DNA of 64,000 nt from NCBI RefSeq assembly GCF_014195485.1, contig NZ_JACIBU010000001.1, forward strand, positions 2,976,001-3,040,000. The letters run 5' to 3'. A program made the position numbers and the translations under genes. The notes under the pieces are model-generated. The model was not told where the DNA came from, did no database searches, and saw nothing but the letters and a program-made list of their open reading frames with translations. Shown in pieces: positions 1 to 8,881 of the stretch. This DNA comes from Modestobacter versicolor. Its GTDB lineage: Bacteria; Actinomycetota; Actinomycetes; Mycobacteriales; Geodermatophilaceae. Each line of letters starts with the position of its first letter. The first letter of the stretch is position 1.

Positions 1-629
1 GCGAGCTCGCCGCGCTGTGCCGCGCGGCCGGCGTCCCGCTGGTGCTCGACGTCGCCCAGGCGCTCGGGCACGTCGACTGCGACCTCGGTGCCGTCGTCGC
101 CTACGCCCCCGCCCGCAAGTGGCTGGCCGGACCCCGCGGAGTCGGCTTCCTGGTGATGCGGCCGACGGTCACCGCCCAGCTCAGCCCGGTGCTGCCGCCC
201 TCGCTCTTCGACGACGACGGCGCCGGGGTCGACCACGCCCGCTGGTACGAGTCGCACGACGCGCACGTCGCCGGGCGGGTGGGGCTGGTCGTCGCGCTCG
301 GGGAGCACCTGGCCGCGGGGCCGGACCGGGTGCGCGCCCGGCTCGCCGCGCTCGGCCGGGCCACCCGGGAGCGCCTCGACGGCCGCGGCGGCTGGACGGT
401 GGTGGAGCCGCTGGACGAGCCGACCGCGATCACCACGCTGCGCCCGCCGGAGGGGGTGGGGGTGCCCGCGACGGCCGCCCGGCTCGCGGCCGAGCACGGC
501 GTGCTGGTCACCCCGGTCGGGCGGGAGCGGGCCCGCGGCGAGCTCACCGGCCCGGTGCTGCGGGTGTCACCGCACGTGGACGCCACGGTCGCGGACCTGG
601 ACGCGCTGGCGGTGGCCCTCGCCCGCTGA
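1..629 (+). CDS. egtE: PLP-dependent class V aminotransferase-fold enzyme, EgtE-like (C-terminal part)
   Basis: The gene is cut by the window start, so only about 208 C-terminal residues are visible, reading in frame from base 3 to a TGA at 627-629. The visible part begins with the strand carrying the PLP-contacting Asp (LVLDVAQALGHVDC), followed by the Schiff-base lysine in ARKWLAGPRGVG. The order and wording of these two motifs resemble EgtE, the hercynylcysteine sulfoxide lyase of ergothioneine biosynthesis in actinobacteria, more than generic cysteine desulfurases. Known of the family: EgtE cleaves the C-S bond to give ergothioneine. The rest of an egt operon would lie upstream of the window and cannot be seen, so the assignment rests on motif wording only. 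Another class V enzyme is possible. Confidence 0.68.
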   Translation, partial: ELAALCRAAGVPLVLDVAQALGHVDCDLGAVVAYAPARKWLAGPRGVGFLVMRPTVTAQLSPVLPPSLFDDDGAGVDHARWYESHDAHVAGRVGLVVALGEHLAAGPDRVRARLAALGRATRERLDGRGGWTVVEPLDEPTAITTLRPPEGVGVPATAARLAAEHGVLVTPVGRERARGELTGPVLRVSPHVDATVADLDALAVALAR

Positions 630-719
630 TCCGGGACCCGGTGCGGCGGCGCTGCATCCACGGCCGGGGGTGGGGCGGAAGGGACGGATGAGAAGCCTCC
701 CCCACCGGAAGGAACCACC

Positions 720-1544
720 GTGAGCCGGATCCGCAGCACCACCCTGGCCGCCGTCGCGGCCAGCGGCCTCGTCGGCGGCCTCGCCGTCTTCGCCGCTCCC
801 GCCGCCCTGGCGGCCGACACCGCCACCGTCTCGGTCCTGCACGCCGTCCCCGGCGTGCCGGTCGACGTCTACGCCAACGGCGAGGAGCTGATCCCGGACT
901 TCCAGCCCGGCACGCTCACCGACCCGCTGGAGCTGCCGGCCGGCAGCTACGACCTGGCCATCTACCCGGCGGGCTCGGACCCGGCCAGCACCCAGCCGGC
1001 CGCCAGCGCCGACGACGTCACCGTCCCGGCCGGCGCGAACGCCACCGTGGTCGCGCACCTGACGCCGGAGGGCGCCCCGGTGCTCACCCCGTTCGTCAAC
1101 GACGTCTCGGCCGTCCCGGCCGGCCAGGCCCGGGTCACCGTCCGGCACACCGCCGCGGCGCCCGCGGTCGACATCCGGGCCGGCGGCGCCGTCGTCGCCC
1201 CGGGGCTGACCAACCCGGACGAGGCCGCGCTGACCGTCCCGGCCGGCACGATCTCCGCCGACGTGGTGCTCGCCGGCACGACCACCGTGGCGATCGGCCC
1301 GGCCGACCTGACCCTGGCCGAGGGCACGAACACCATCGTCTACGCCTGGGGCAGCGGTGACGCCGGCTACCAGCTCGCCGTCCAGACGCTGAGCGGTCTG
1401 CACTCCTCGCCGTCCGGCGTCCCCGGCGGCTCCGCGGGTCTGGCCGACGACGGTGGCCTGCCCACCCCGCTGGTCGCCCTCTCGGCCGCTGGTCTGGTCG
1501 CCGCTGCGCTGGCCGGTCGCCGGCTGCTCGCCACCCGGGTCTGA
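720..1544 (+). CDS. Secreted DUF4397 domain protein with C-terminal membrane anchor
   Basis: The protein has 274 residues with a GTG start preceded by GGAAGGA about 6 bases upstream. Residues 1-31 form a signal peptide ending AALA. A DUF4397-type beta-rich region follows (TVSVLHAVPGVPVDVYANG), with a second related half (ARVTVRHTAAAPAVDIRAGG) from about residue 140. The last 27 residues are a hydrophobic stretch closed by basic residues (GRRLLATRV). They are preceded by LPTPL, which sits where a sortase LPxTG signal would but lacks the TG. A class F sortase gene starts 25 bases after the stop, so the protein is a likely substrate or partner at the cell surface. DUF4397 proteins have no established biochemical role. 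Confidence 0.85.
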   Translation: MSRIRSTTLAAVAASGLVGGLAVFAAPAALAADTATVSVLHAVPGVPVDVYANGEELIPDFQPGTLTDPLELPAGSYDLAIYPAGSDPASTQPAASADDVTVPAGANATVVAHLTPEGAPVLTPFVNDVSAVPAGQARVTVRHTAAAPAVDIRAGGAVVAPGLTNPDEAALTVPAGTISADVVLAGTTTVAIGPADLTLAEGTNTIVYAWGSGDAGYQLAVQTLSGLHSSPSGVPGGSAGLADDGGLPTPLVALSAAGLVAAALAGRRLLATRV

Positions 1545-1569
1545 CCCCCGGTCAGCTCAGGAGGCCACC

Positions 1570-2226
1570 GTGCGCGCCCCCGTCGCCGTGCTCGTGCTGG
1601 GCACCGTCCTCGCTGTCGGCCTGCCGACCGCCTGGGCGGTGACCCGGCCCGAGGCGGCGGCGGGGCCGTCGGTGGCCGCCGTGCTCAGCACGGCACCTGC
1701 ACCGGCCGCCCCCTCGGCGGCCGGTGCGCTGCCGCAGGTGGCGGCCCGCCCGGCCACCCCGCCACCCGTGGTCACCGCCGTCCCGCCGGTCCGGCTGGAG
1801 GTCCCCGGCGCGGGCATCGACGCCCCGCTGGACCCGGTCGGTGTCGAGCCGGACGGCGCCATGACGCTGCCCGAGGACGTCGGCCGCGCCGGCTGGTACC
1901 GGTACGGTCCGGTGCCGGGTGCAACCGAGGGCACGGCGGTCCTCGCCGGTCACGTCGACGACGAGGAGCAGGGGCTCGGCGAGCTCGCGCCGCTGCGCGG
2001 CGTGGAGCCCGGCGCAGAGGTACGGGTGACCGACGCCGCGGGGGTGGTGACCCGCTGGCAGGTGGTCGGCCGCGAGGTGATCGAGAAGCAGGCGGTGCCG
2101 CTGGACCAGCTCTTCCAGCGGACCGGGCCGCCACGGCTGGTGCTGGTCACCTGCGGCGGGGACTTCCTGCCGGAGCTGCGCAGCTACCAGGACAACGTGG
2201 TCGTCGTGGCGGAGCCGCTGCCGTGA
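1570..2226 (+). CDS. Class F sortase
   Basis: A 218-residue protein whose GTG start is chosen because AGGAGG lies at 1559-1564, ideally spaced; an upstream in-frame start would run into the preceding gene. An N-terminal membrane segment (about 4-25) is followed by an Ala/Pro-rich linker and the sortase beta-barrel. The catalytic triad is readable: His128 in AGHVDD, Cys195 in VLVTCGG and Arg204 in ELRSY. The short, single-TM form with an LVTCGG active site matches the actinobacterial class F (SrtF-like) group. Sortases cleave a C-terminal sorting signal and transfer the protein to a cell-wall acceptor. The only nearby candidate substrate is the DUF4397 protein just upstream, although its signal is degenerate. 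Confidence 0.88.
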   Translation: MRAPVAVLVLGTVLAVGLPTAWAVTRPEAAAGPSVAAVLSTAPAPAAPSAAGALPQVAARPATPPPVVTAVPPVRLEVPGAGIDAPLDPVGVEPDGAMTLPEDVGRAGWYRYGPVPGATEGTAVLAGHVDDEEQGLGELAPLRGVEPGAEVRVTDAAGVVTRWQVVGREVIEKQAVPLDQLFQRTGPPRLVLVTCGGDFLPELRSYQDNVVVVAEPLP

Positions 2227-2297
2227 CCGCGGTCCCCCGGGTTCACCTCCCGGTGTCCGCGCCCTACGGTCGACGCATGGTCAGGGAGGTGGTGCCG

Positions 2298-2879
2298 ATG
2301 TCAGCAGTCACCACCGACCCCGACGACGCCGAGGTCGCCCGCCGGTTCGCGGCCGGCGACGAGCAGGCGCTCGCCCTGGCCTACGAGCGGTGGGCCGGCC
2401 AGGTCCACGGCATGGCGGTGCGCGCCTTCGGGCCCGGACCCGACGCCGAGGACGTCACCCAGCAGACCTTCGTGTCGGCCTGGACCGGCCGCGCCGGGTA
2501 CAGCGCCGCCGCGGGCCCGCTCCCGGCCTGGCTGGTCGGCATCTGCCGGCACAAGATCGCGGACAACTGGGCGAAGCTGGAACGGCAGCGTCGGTCCGCG
2601 GAGGCCGTGGCCGCCGACGCCCGCTCCGCCGCGGCCCCGACCGGCGGCGACGGGCTGGCCGGCGCGGTCGCCGACCGGGTGCTGCTGCTCGGCGAGTTGA
2701 ACCGGATCGGCCAGCCGCAACGAAGGATCATCGAGCTCGCGTTCTTCGAGGACCTGACCCACGCCCAGATCGCCGCCCGCACGGGCATCCCGCTGGGCAC
2801 CGTGAAGAGCCACATCCGTCGCACGCTGGAACGCCTGCGGGACCGCTTGGAGGTGGACGGTGCAGCACTGCGCTCCTGA
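2298..2879 (+). CDS. ECF-type RNA polymerase sigma factor
   Basis: A 193-residue sigma-70 family protein. The ATG at 2298 is chosen because AGGGAGGT ends 7 bases upstream; ATG 2277 and GTG 2223 are in frame but lack this. Region 2 is visible (ARRFAAGDEQALALAYERW to AEDVTQQTFVSAW). Region 4 has a helix-turn-helix (LTHAQIAARTGIPLGTVKSHIRR). There is no region 1.1 or 3, as expected for extracytoplasmic function sigma factors. Its end overlaps the next gene, a zinc-binding anti-sigma factor, by 20 bases, which implies translational coupling. With the sortase and surface protein directly upstream, it probably controls an envelope regulon that includes its own neighbours. The target promoter was not identified. 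Confidence 0.93.
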   Translation: MSAVTTDPDDAEVARRFAAGDEQALALAYERWAGQVHGMAVRAFGPGPDAEDVTQQTFVSAWTGRAGYSAAAGPLPAWLVGICRHKIADNWAKLERQRRSAEAVAADARSAAAPTGGDGLAGAVADRVLLLGELNRIGQPQRRIIELAFFEDLTHAQIAARTGIPLGTVKSHIRRTLERLRDRLEVDGAALRS

Positions 2880-3588
2880 GCAGCTCGCGCTGGCCGCGCT
2901 CGCCGAGCAGCTCCCCGCCGGCGACGCCGCCCACCTCGCCTCGTGCCCGCAGTGCCAGGCCGAGGTCGCCTCGCTCCGCCGGCCGGTCGACGTCCTCGCC
3001 GTCCCGCCGCTGTCCGGTGGGGGCACGGAGGTCGCGCCGCCGCCGCGCGTCTGGGACGCCATCGCCGCGGCCACCGGCGTCTCCGCCGCCCCGCGCGCCG
3101 AGGCGCTCACCGGTGACCCCGCCGAGCCGGCGGGCGCCGTCGTCGTCCCGCTGCAGCCCCGGCGCCCCGCCACCCGCTGGCTGACCGTGGCCGCCGCCGT
3201 CCTGGTCGGTGGGGTGCTCGGCGGTGGTGCCGTCGCGCTCACCCGCGACGACGACGGCTCCGTGGTCGCCACCACCGCGCTCGACCCGCTGGCCGCCGAG
3301 AACGCCTCCGGCCGGGCCGAGGTGCGCGAGGTCGACGGCGTCCGCTCGTTGCAGATCGACCTGGACGCCCCCGAGCTCACCGACGGCTACTACGAGGTCT
3401 GGCTGCTGCAGCCCGACGCCGTCCGGATGGTGCCGGTCGGCGTCGTCCGGGCCGGTGACACCGTGCTGCCGCTGCCCTCCGGGCTCGACCTGGGCGAGTA
3501 CCCGCTGGTCGACGTCTCGGTCGAGCCGATGGACGGCGACCCGACGCACTCCGGCATCTCCGTGGCCCGCGGCGAGCTCTCCACCTGA
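2860..3588 (+). CDS. Membrane anti-sigma factor (ZAS/RskA-like)
   Basis: A 242-residue protein starting at a GTG inside the end of the sigma gene. A zinc anti-sigma signature is readable as His25-x3-Cys29-x2-Cys32 (HLASCPQC). A Pro/Ala linker follows, then one membrane segment at about 108-128 (WLTVAAAVLVGGVLGGGAVAL). The extracytoplasmic part carries the RskA-type domain (GYYEVWLLQPDAVRMVPVG). Such proteins hold the cognate ECF factor at the membrane until regulated proteolysis frees it. The overlap with the sigma gene makes it the natural partner. The release signal is unknown. Confidence 0.9.
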   Translation: MQHCAPEQLALAALAEQLPAGDAAHLASCPQCQAEVASLRRPVDVLAVPPLSGGGTEVAPPPRVWDAIAAATGVSAAPRAEALTGDPAEPAGAVVVPLQPRRPATRWLTVAAAVLVGGVLGGGAVALTRDDDGSVVATTALDPLAAENASGRAEVREVDGVRSLQIDLDAPELTDGYYEVWLLQPDAVRMVPVGVVRAGDTVLPLPSGLDLGEYPLVDVSVEPMDGDPTHSGISVARGELST

Positions 3589-3597
3589 CCGTTCTCA

Positions 3598-3638
3598 CTC
3601 TCGGCGCCGAGAGCGAGCCAGGTTTCGGCGCCGGAAAC
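3598..3638. repeat. Paired GGCGCC-centred palindromes between convergent genes
   Basis: Two palindromes lie between the converging stop codons of the anti-sigma and deaminase genes. The first, 3598-3613, is a perfect 16-mer CTCTCGGCGCCGAGAG. The second, 3622-3638, is GTTTCGGCGCCGGAAAC, imperfect, flanked by CCAG/CTGG. The same arrangement (a perfect copy followed by an imperfect one with a TTTCGGCGCC core) recurs at 18397-18446, also between converging units. They may act as bidirectional terminators or belong to a dispersed palindromic repeat family. Confidence 0.6.
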
Positions 3639-3652
3639 TGGAGGAGGTCGGG

Positions 3653-5026
3653 TCAGTCCAGCGCGGCCTGCATGCGCTCGGAGACCCGGCGGTGGACGGC
3701 GAGCTGCTCGTCGAGCCCGGGGTGCACCACCGCGCCGTCGTCCACGACCAGCCGGCCGCCGACGACGGTCTGCCGCGCCGCCACCGGCCCGCAGCGCAGC
3801 CACGCCTCCACCGGGTCGGACAGCGCGCCGGCGAACCGCACGCCCTCCAGCGACCACACCGCCAGGTCACCGCACGCCCCGACCGACAGCTGGCCGATCT
3901 CGCCGGTCCGCCCCAGGCAGGCCGCGCCGCCGCGGGTGGCGATCTCCAGCGCGTCCCGGGCGGACATCGCCGCGGCGCCGTGCCGCAGCTTGCCCTGCAG
4001 CATCGCCGTCCGGGCCTCCAGCCACAGCGAGGCGGAGTCCGCCGACGCCGAGCCGTCGACCCCGAGCCCGACCGGGGCACCGGCGGCGCGCAGCTCCTGC
4101 ACCGGCGCCAGCCCGCTGCTCAGGATCATGTTCGACGACGGGCAGTGCGCCGCGCCGACACCCGCGGCCCCCAGCCGGGCGACCTCGCCGGCGTCCGGCC
4201 ACACGACGTGCGCCAGCCAGGTGCGGTCGGTCATCCAGCCCACGTCGGCCAGGTAGTCGACCGGGCGGCGGCCGAAGGTCTCCAGGCAGAACGCGTCCTC
4301 GTCCTGGGTCTCGCAGAGGTGGGTGTGCAGCCGGACGTCGAGGGTCTCGGCCAGCTCGGCGGTGCGGCGCATCAGCGCGGTCGAGACGCTGAACGGCGAG
4401 CAGGGGGCCAGCGCGATCCGGGTCATCGCCGTCGCCGAGCGGTCGTGGTGGGCCTCGACCAGGCGCTGCGAGTCGGCCAGGATCTCGTCGTCCTCCTGGA
4501 CCACCGAGTCCGGTGGCAAGCCGCCGTCCTTGACGGACAGCGACATCGAGCCGCGGGTGGGGTGGAACCGCACCCCGAGCTCCCGGGCGGCGGTCACCTC
4601 GGCGGTGATCAGGTCGCCGCCGCCGCGCGGGTGCACGTAGGAGTGGTCGGTGCTGGTCGTGCAGCCCGACAGCGCCAGCTCGGCCAGCCCGACGTAGGCG
4701 CTGACGTGCGCCGCCTCCTCGTCCAGCCGCGCCCACAGCGGGTAGAGGGTGACCAGCCAGTCGAACAGCCCGCCGGTCAGCGCGGGGGCGTAGGCGCGGG
4801 TGAGGTTCTGGTAGAGGTGGTGGTGGGTGTTCACCAGCCCCGGCGTCACCAGGCAGCCGCGGGCGTCCACCCGGCGGGTGGCGTCCGGTACGGGGTCGGC
4901 CGGGCCGCCGAGCGCGGAGACGACGCCGTCGGTCACGGCGACCCACCCCCCGGCGATCTCGCGGCGGGCGTCGTCGACGGTGGCGATCAGCTCGGCGTCG
5001 TGCACGAGCAGGTCAGCTGTCTGCAC
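3653..5026 (-). CDS. 8-oxoguanine deaminase (amidohydrolase superfamily)
   Basis: A 457-residue metal-dependent deaminase. GTG at 5026 is preferred: CAGGA lies about 10 bases upstream and the protein then starts directly with the first beta-strand; ATG 5075 would add 16 residues with no ribosome site. Metal-binding motifs are visible: NTHHH at 66-70, RLHTHLCE, HCPSSNM and VDGSASAD. The phrasing around GLFDWLVTLYPLWARL and LSGCTTSTDHSYVHP is that of the 8-oxoguanine deaminase/hydroxyatrazine hydrolase branch, not guanine deaminase. The reaction is 8-oxoguanine to urate plus ammonia. It is transcribed divergently from the xanthine dehydrogenase operon, which also leads to urate. Confidence 0.82.
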   Translation of the reverse strand: MQTADLLVHDAELIATVDDARREIAGGWVAVTDGVVSALGGPADPVPDATRRVDARGCLVTPGLVNTHHHLYQNLTRAYAPALTGGLFDWLVTLYPLWARLDEEAAHVSAYVGLAELALSGCTTSTDHSYVHPRGGGDLITAEVTAARELGVRFHPTRGSMSLSVKDGGLPPDSVVQEDDEILADSQRLVEAHHDRSATAMTRIALAPCSPFSVSTALMRRTAELAETLDVRLHTHLCETQDEDAFCLETFGRRPVDYLADVGWMTDRTWLAHVVWPDAGEVARLGAAGVGAAHCPSSNMILSSGLAPVQELRAAGAPVGLGVDGSASADSASLWLEARTAMLQGKLRHGAAAMSARDALEIATRGGAACLGRTGEIGQLSVGACGDLAVWSLEGVRFAGALSDPVEAWLRCGPVAARQTVVGGRLVVDDGAVVHPGLDEQLAVHRRVSERMQAALD

Positions 5027-5133
5027 GGGCGCATCCTGCCCACCTCGTGTGTCGGAGAGCGCACCGGCCGTCATCTGCGCGGAACGATCCGGGGCTACCG
5101 TGACCGTCCCACCACGGAAGTCGAGGCCCGTAC

Positions 5134-5970
5134 GTGCTCCTGGCTGCACCCCGTTTCGCCCTCCCCGAGACCGTCACCGAGGCGCTCGCCGCGTTGGCCG
5201 AGCGCCCGGACGCCGTCGTCGTCGCCGGCGGCACCGAGGTCATGCCGGACCTGCTGTGGCGCAACCGGACGGCGGCCGGTTTCGTCTCGCTGCGCCGGGT
5301 GGCCGGGCTGCGCGGGGTGAGCAGCGTCGACGGCGAGCTGGTCGTCGGCGCCGGCACCCCGGTCGCCGCGCTCACCGCCGTGCCCGACGCCGGGCTGCGG
5401 TCGGCCGCCTCCTCGCTGGGCACCCCGCTGGTGCGCACCGAGGCGACGATCGGTGGCAACGTGGTGAGCGCGCTGCCCTACCGGAACCTGCTGCCCGCAC
5501 TGCTCGCCAGCGGCGCGACCCTGGAGCTCACCTCGGCGGCCGGCACCCGCACCGTGCCCTTCGACGGGTTCGTGACCGCCCCCGGCCGCACCGGGCTGGC
5601 CGAGGGCGAGCTGCTGACCGCCGTCCGGCTGCCCGCGCACACCGGCTTCGCCGACTACACCAAGGTCGGCCGGCGCAACGCCCAGTTCGTCGCCACGGTC
5701 AGCGCCGCGATCGTCTCCCGCGACGGCGCAGCCCGGCTGGCCTTCGGCAACGCCGCACCCACGCCGCTCCGCTCCGACGACGTCGACGCCGCGGCCACCG
5801 CGCTGCTCGACGGCCGAGCCGATGCCGGTGACCTGCGGGCCGCGGTCGCCGCCGCGGTCGACCCACCCGACGACCCGATCGCCTCGGCCGGCTACCGGCG
5901 GCACGCGCTCGGCGTGCTCGCCGTCCGGCTGGTCACCCGGGCCGCGGTCGACGGGGGGCTGGGCTCGTGA
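5134..5970 (+). CDS. Xanthine dehydrogenase FAD-binding subunit
   Basis: A 278-residue protein of the molybdopterin dehydrogenase FAD-binding family (like PucC/XdhB/CoxM). Two flavin-binding motifs are readable: VVAGGTEVMPDLL near residue 30 and TEATIGGNVVSALP near 110. The C-terminal CO_deh_flav_C domain runs from GFADYTKVGRRNAQFVATVSAA onwards. This subunit passes electrons from the 2Fe-2S subunit to FAD and then NAD+ or another acceptor. It opens a three-gene operon (FAD, 2Fe-2S, Mo) with four-base overlaps. The start is a GTG with no strong ribosome site, so the exact N-terminus is uncertain by a few residues. Confidence 0.9.
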   Translation: MLLAAPRFALPETVTEALAALAERPDAVVVAGGTEVMPDLLWRNRTAAGFVSLRRVAGLRGVSSVDGELVVGAGTPVAALTAVPDAGLRSAASSLGTPLVRTEATIGGNVVSALPYRNLLPALLASGATLELTSAAGTRTVPFDGFVTAPGRTGLAEGELLTAVRLPAHTGFADYTKVGRRNAQFVATVSAAIVSRDGAARLAFGNAAPTPLRSDDVDAAATALLDGRADAGDLRAAVAAAVDPPDDPIASAGYRRHALGVLAVRLVTRAAVDGGLGS

Positions 5971-6470
5971 GCGACGAGGTCCGGTTCTCCCTCACCGTCG
6001 ACGGGACGTCGCACGAGGTGACCGCCCGCTGGTCGGAGTCGCTGCTCACCGTGCTGCGCGACCGGCTCGGCGTCCGCGGCCCGAAGACCGGCTGCGCGCA
6101 CGGCCGGTGCGGGGCCTGCGCGGTACGCGCCGACCTCGGCGACGGCGACCCGCACGTGCTCTGCGCCTGCCTGGTGCCGGCGGCGACGGCGGCCGGCGGC
6201 ACGGTGGAGACGATCGCCTCGATCGGCGGCCCGGACGGCGAGCTCTCCGACGTCCAGGAGGCGTTCCTGGCCGAGGGCGCGGTGCAGTGCGGCATCTGCA
6301 CGGCCGGGTTCGTCACCGCCGCCACGGAGCTGCTGGAGAGCAATCCCGAGCCCACGCGCACCGAGATCGAGGAGGCGCTGTACGGCAACCTCTGCCGCTG
6401 CACCGGTTACGGGCGGATCGTGGCCGCTGTGGAGACCGCCGCCCGCACCCGCCGCGGGGAGGCCCGATGA
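5967..6470 (+). CDS. Xanthine dehydrogenase 2Fe-2S subunit
   Basis: A 167-residue protein with both iron-sulfur clusters of the family. The plant-ferredoxin-type site is Cys43-x4-Cys48-x2-Cys51 (TGCAHGRCGACAV) with a further cysteine near 66-68. The second, helical site is QCGICTAGF together with LCRCTGYGRI. It starts with GTG overlapping the FAD subunit's stop and ends overlapping the Mo subunit's ATG by four bases, so the three products are made in concert. It relays electrons from the molybdenum site to FAD. The homologue in B. subtilis is PucE. Confidence 0.93.
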   Translation: MSDEVRFSLTVDGTSHEVTARWSESLLTVLRDRLGVRGPKTGCAHGRCGACAVRADLGDGDPHVLCACLVPAATAAGGTVETIASIGGPDGELSDVQEAFLAEGAVQCGICTAGFVTAATELLESNPEPTRTEIEEALYGNLCRCTGYGRIVAAVETAARTRRGEAR

Positions 6471-8878
6471 CCCCCGACGCGGTTTCGCGCGAACACGTAC
6501 ACGCGGTTGTGCGCGAGCAAGCGCAGCTGGGTGGGGTCGGGACGTCGGCGCGGCGGCCGGACGGGCCGGCGAAGGTGCGCGGCGAGTTCACCTACGCCGG
6601 CGACCTGGCCGCCGAGGGGATGCTCGTCGGTGTCACGCTGCGCTCGCCGCACCCGCACGCCCGGATCACCCGGATCGACACCGCGGCCGCCCGGGCGCTC
6701 CCCGGCGTGCACGCCGTGCTCACCGCGGACGACGTCCCGGGCGACCTGCACTTCGGTCTGACCCTGCGGGACGAACCGGTCCTGGCCGACGGCGTCGTGC
6801 GCTACGCCGGCGAGCCGGTGGCCGTGGTGGCCGCCGTCGACGCCGCCACCGCCGGCCGCGCCGCGCGGGCGGTCGAGGTCGACTACGAGCCGCTGCCGGC
6901 GCTCACCGACCCGCAGCTGTCGCTGACCGCCGAGCCGCTGCACCCCGACGGCAACGTCTACCGGCACGTCTCCTACCGCTGCGGCGACCCCGACGCCCGC
7001 GGCGTGGTCACGGTCGAGAACACCTACCGGATCGGCATGCAGGACCCGGCGTTCCTCGCGCCCGAGGCCGGGCTGGCCTGGCCCACCCCGGACGGCGGGG
7101 TGGCGATCGACGTCGCGACGCAGTGGCTGCACTCGGACCAGCAGCAGATCGGCTGGGCGACCGGGCTGCCGCCGGAGAAGGTGCACGTGCGGCTGGCCGG
7201 CGTCGGCGGGGCGTTCGGCGGCCGCGAGGACGTCACCCTGCAGACCCACGCCTGCCTGCTCGCGCTGGCCACCGGGCGGCCGGTGAAGTTCGAGTACACC
7301 CGCGAGGAGTCCTTCCTCGCGCACCGGCAGCGGCACCCCGGCACCATCTGGCTGCGGCACTCCGCCGACGCATCGGGGCGGATCGTCAGCGTCGAGGGCC
7401 GGGTGCTGCTCGACGGCGGGGCGTACGCCTCCACCAGCCCGGTGGTCATCACCAACACGGTCACCCTGCTGCAGGGCCCCTACCGCGTCGACAACGGCCG
7501 CTTCGAGGGCTGGTCGGTGCGCACCAACAACCCCTCCTGCGGGGCGATGCGCGGGTTCGGCGTGCCGCAGGCGGCGTTCGCGCACGAGGCCCAGCTGGAC
7601 GCGCTGGCCGCGGCGCTGGGCATGGACCCGGTGGAGGTCCGGCTGCACAACGCGCTGCAGCGGGGCGACGTCGCCACCTACGGGCAGCGCTTCGACGCGC
7701 CGACCCCGGTCCGCGAGGTGCTCGAGGGCGTCCGGGCCGTCCCGCTCCCCCAGGGCCCGGCGCGCAACGCGCCCGGCGGCGTCGGCCGGTCCGCCGAGGG
7801 CGGCACCGTCCGGCGCGGGGTCGGCTACGCGGTGACGATCAAGAACCTGGCGTTCAGCGAGGGGCACGTGGACGAGTCGACGGCCGAGGTGAGCCTCTGC
7901 GACGGGCACGCGACCGTGCACACCGCCTGCGCGGAGGTCGGCCAGGGCTTCGTCACCGTCGCCGAGCAGGTGGCCCGCACGGTGCTGGGCGCCTCGACGG
8001 TGGAGGTCACCCAGCCGGACACCCTCATCGCCTCGGCCGGATCCACCTCCGCCTCCCGGCAGACGATGGCCTCCGGGACGGCGGTGCACCGGGCCTGCCT
8101 CGCCGTCCGGGACCGGCTGCTGGGCCGGGTTGCCCGAGAGCACGGACTGGACGCCGCCGAGCTCACCGTGGCCGACGGCGTGGTCTGCGCCGCCGGGCAG
8201 CCGCTGACCACCGTGGCCGAGGCGGCGCCCGGCCGGACGTTCCGGGCCACCGAGCACTTCCAGCACCCGGACACCCACCCGCTGGGATCGCCCGAGGCTC
8301 GGATGTACGTCGGCTACGGCTTCTCCGCGCAGCGGGCGGTGGTCGACGTCGACGTTGAGCTCGGGCTCGTGAGCGTCGTCCAGATCGCCTCGTGCCAGGA
8401 CGTGGGCACGGTCATCAACCCGACCCAGCTGCTCGGCCAGATCGAGGGCGGCATCGTGCAGGGGATGGGCCTGGCGCTGATGGAGGAGGTGGTGGTCGCC
8501 GACGGGCGGATCACCAACCCGGACTTCCAGGACTACCTGATCCCGACGATCATCGACGCCCCGGAGATCGTGTCCACCTACGTCACCGACCCCCAGCCGG
8601 GGATGCCGCACGGCTGGAAGGGCGTCGGCGAGCCGCCGCTGTGCACCGCGGTGCCGGTGGTGGCCGCCGCCGTCCGGGCCGCGACCGGGCTGGCGCTGCC
8701 CGCGGTGCCGATCAAGCCCGAGCACATCGCGCTCGGGCTGGGCACGCCGCCGACGGTCACCTGGACGACGCCCCGCCCGGCCGACCCCACCCTCATCGGC
8801 ACCGTGGTGCTGGCCGACGAGGAGGTCGAGGACGCGCTCGGGACGATGGCCGAGGAAGGCGCCTCCCCCGGCCGCTGA
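6467..8878 (+). CDS. pucD: Xanthine dehydrogenase molybdenum-binding subunit
   Basis: An 803-residue large subunit, about the usual length for a separate Mo subunit. The start is the ATG inside an ATGA overlap. It shows VGGAFGGRED (pterin contact), SCGAMRGFGVPQAAF with the arginine loop at about residue 361, GQGFVTVAEQV, and the catalytic glutamate Glu722 in GWKGVGEPP. The MRGFG-type loop matches xanthine dehydrogenases and differs from the PYRGAGR loop of the second molybdenum hydroxylase at 46690-49098. The reaction is hypoxanthine/xanthine to urate. The genomic setting (8-oxoguanine deaminase, allantoicase, allantoinase, urease) supports purine catabolism. The molybdenum-cofactor insertion protein XdhC is not in the window. 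Confidence 0.88.
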   Translation: MTPDAVSREHVHAVVREQAQLGGVGTSARRPDGPAKVRGEFTYAGDLAAEGMLVGVTLRSPHPHARITRIDTAAARALPGVHAVLTADDVPGDLHFGLTLRDEPVLADGVVRYAGEPVAVVAAVDAATAGRAARAVEVDYEPLPALTDPQLSLTAEPLHPDGNVYRHVSYRCGDPDARGVVTVENTYRIGMQDPAFLAPEAGLAWPTPDGGVAIDVATQWLHSDQQQIGWATGLPPEKVHVRLAGVGGAFGGREDVTLQTHACLLALATGRPVKFEYTREESFLAHRQRHPGTIWLRHSADASGRIVSVEGRVLLDGGAYASTSPVVITNTVTLLQGPYRVDNGRFEGWSVRTNNPSCGAMRGFGVPQAAFAHEAQLDALAAALGMDPVEVRLHNALQRGDVATYGQRFDAPTPVREVLEGVRAVPLPQGPARNAPGGVGRSAEGGTVRRGVGYAVTIKNLAFSEGHVDESTAEVSLCDGHATVHTACAEVGQGFVTVAEQVARTVLGASTVEVTQPDTLIASAGSTSASRQTMASGTAVHRACLAVRDRLLGRVAREHGLDAAELTVADGVVCAAGQPLTTVAEAAPGRTFRATEHFQHPDTHPLGSPEARMYVGYGFSAQRAVVDVDVELGLVSVVQIASCQDVGTVINPTQLLGQIEGGIVQGMGLALMEEVVVADGRITNPDFQDYLIPTIIDAPEIVSTYVTDPQPGMPHGWKGVGEPPLCTAVPVVAAAVRAATGLALPAVPIKPEHIALGLGTPPTVTWTTPRPADPTLIGTVVLADEEVEDALGTMAEEGASPGR

Positions 8879-8881
8879 GCC

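Noticed and set aside
2223-2297. Upstream starts (GTG 2223, ATG 2277) for the sigma factor
   Set aside because: The first overlaps the sortase stop and neither has the ribosome site that precedes ATG 2298.
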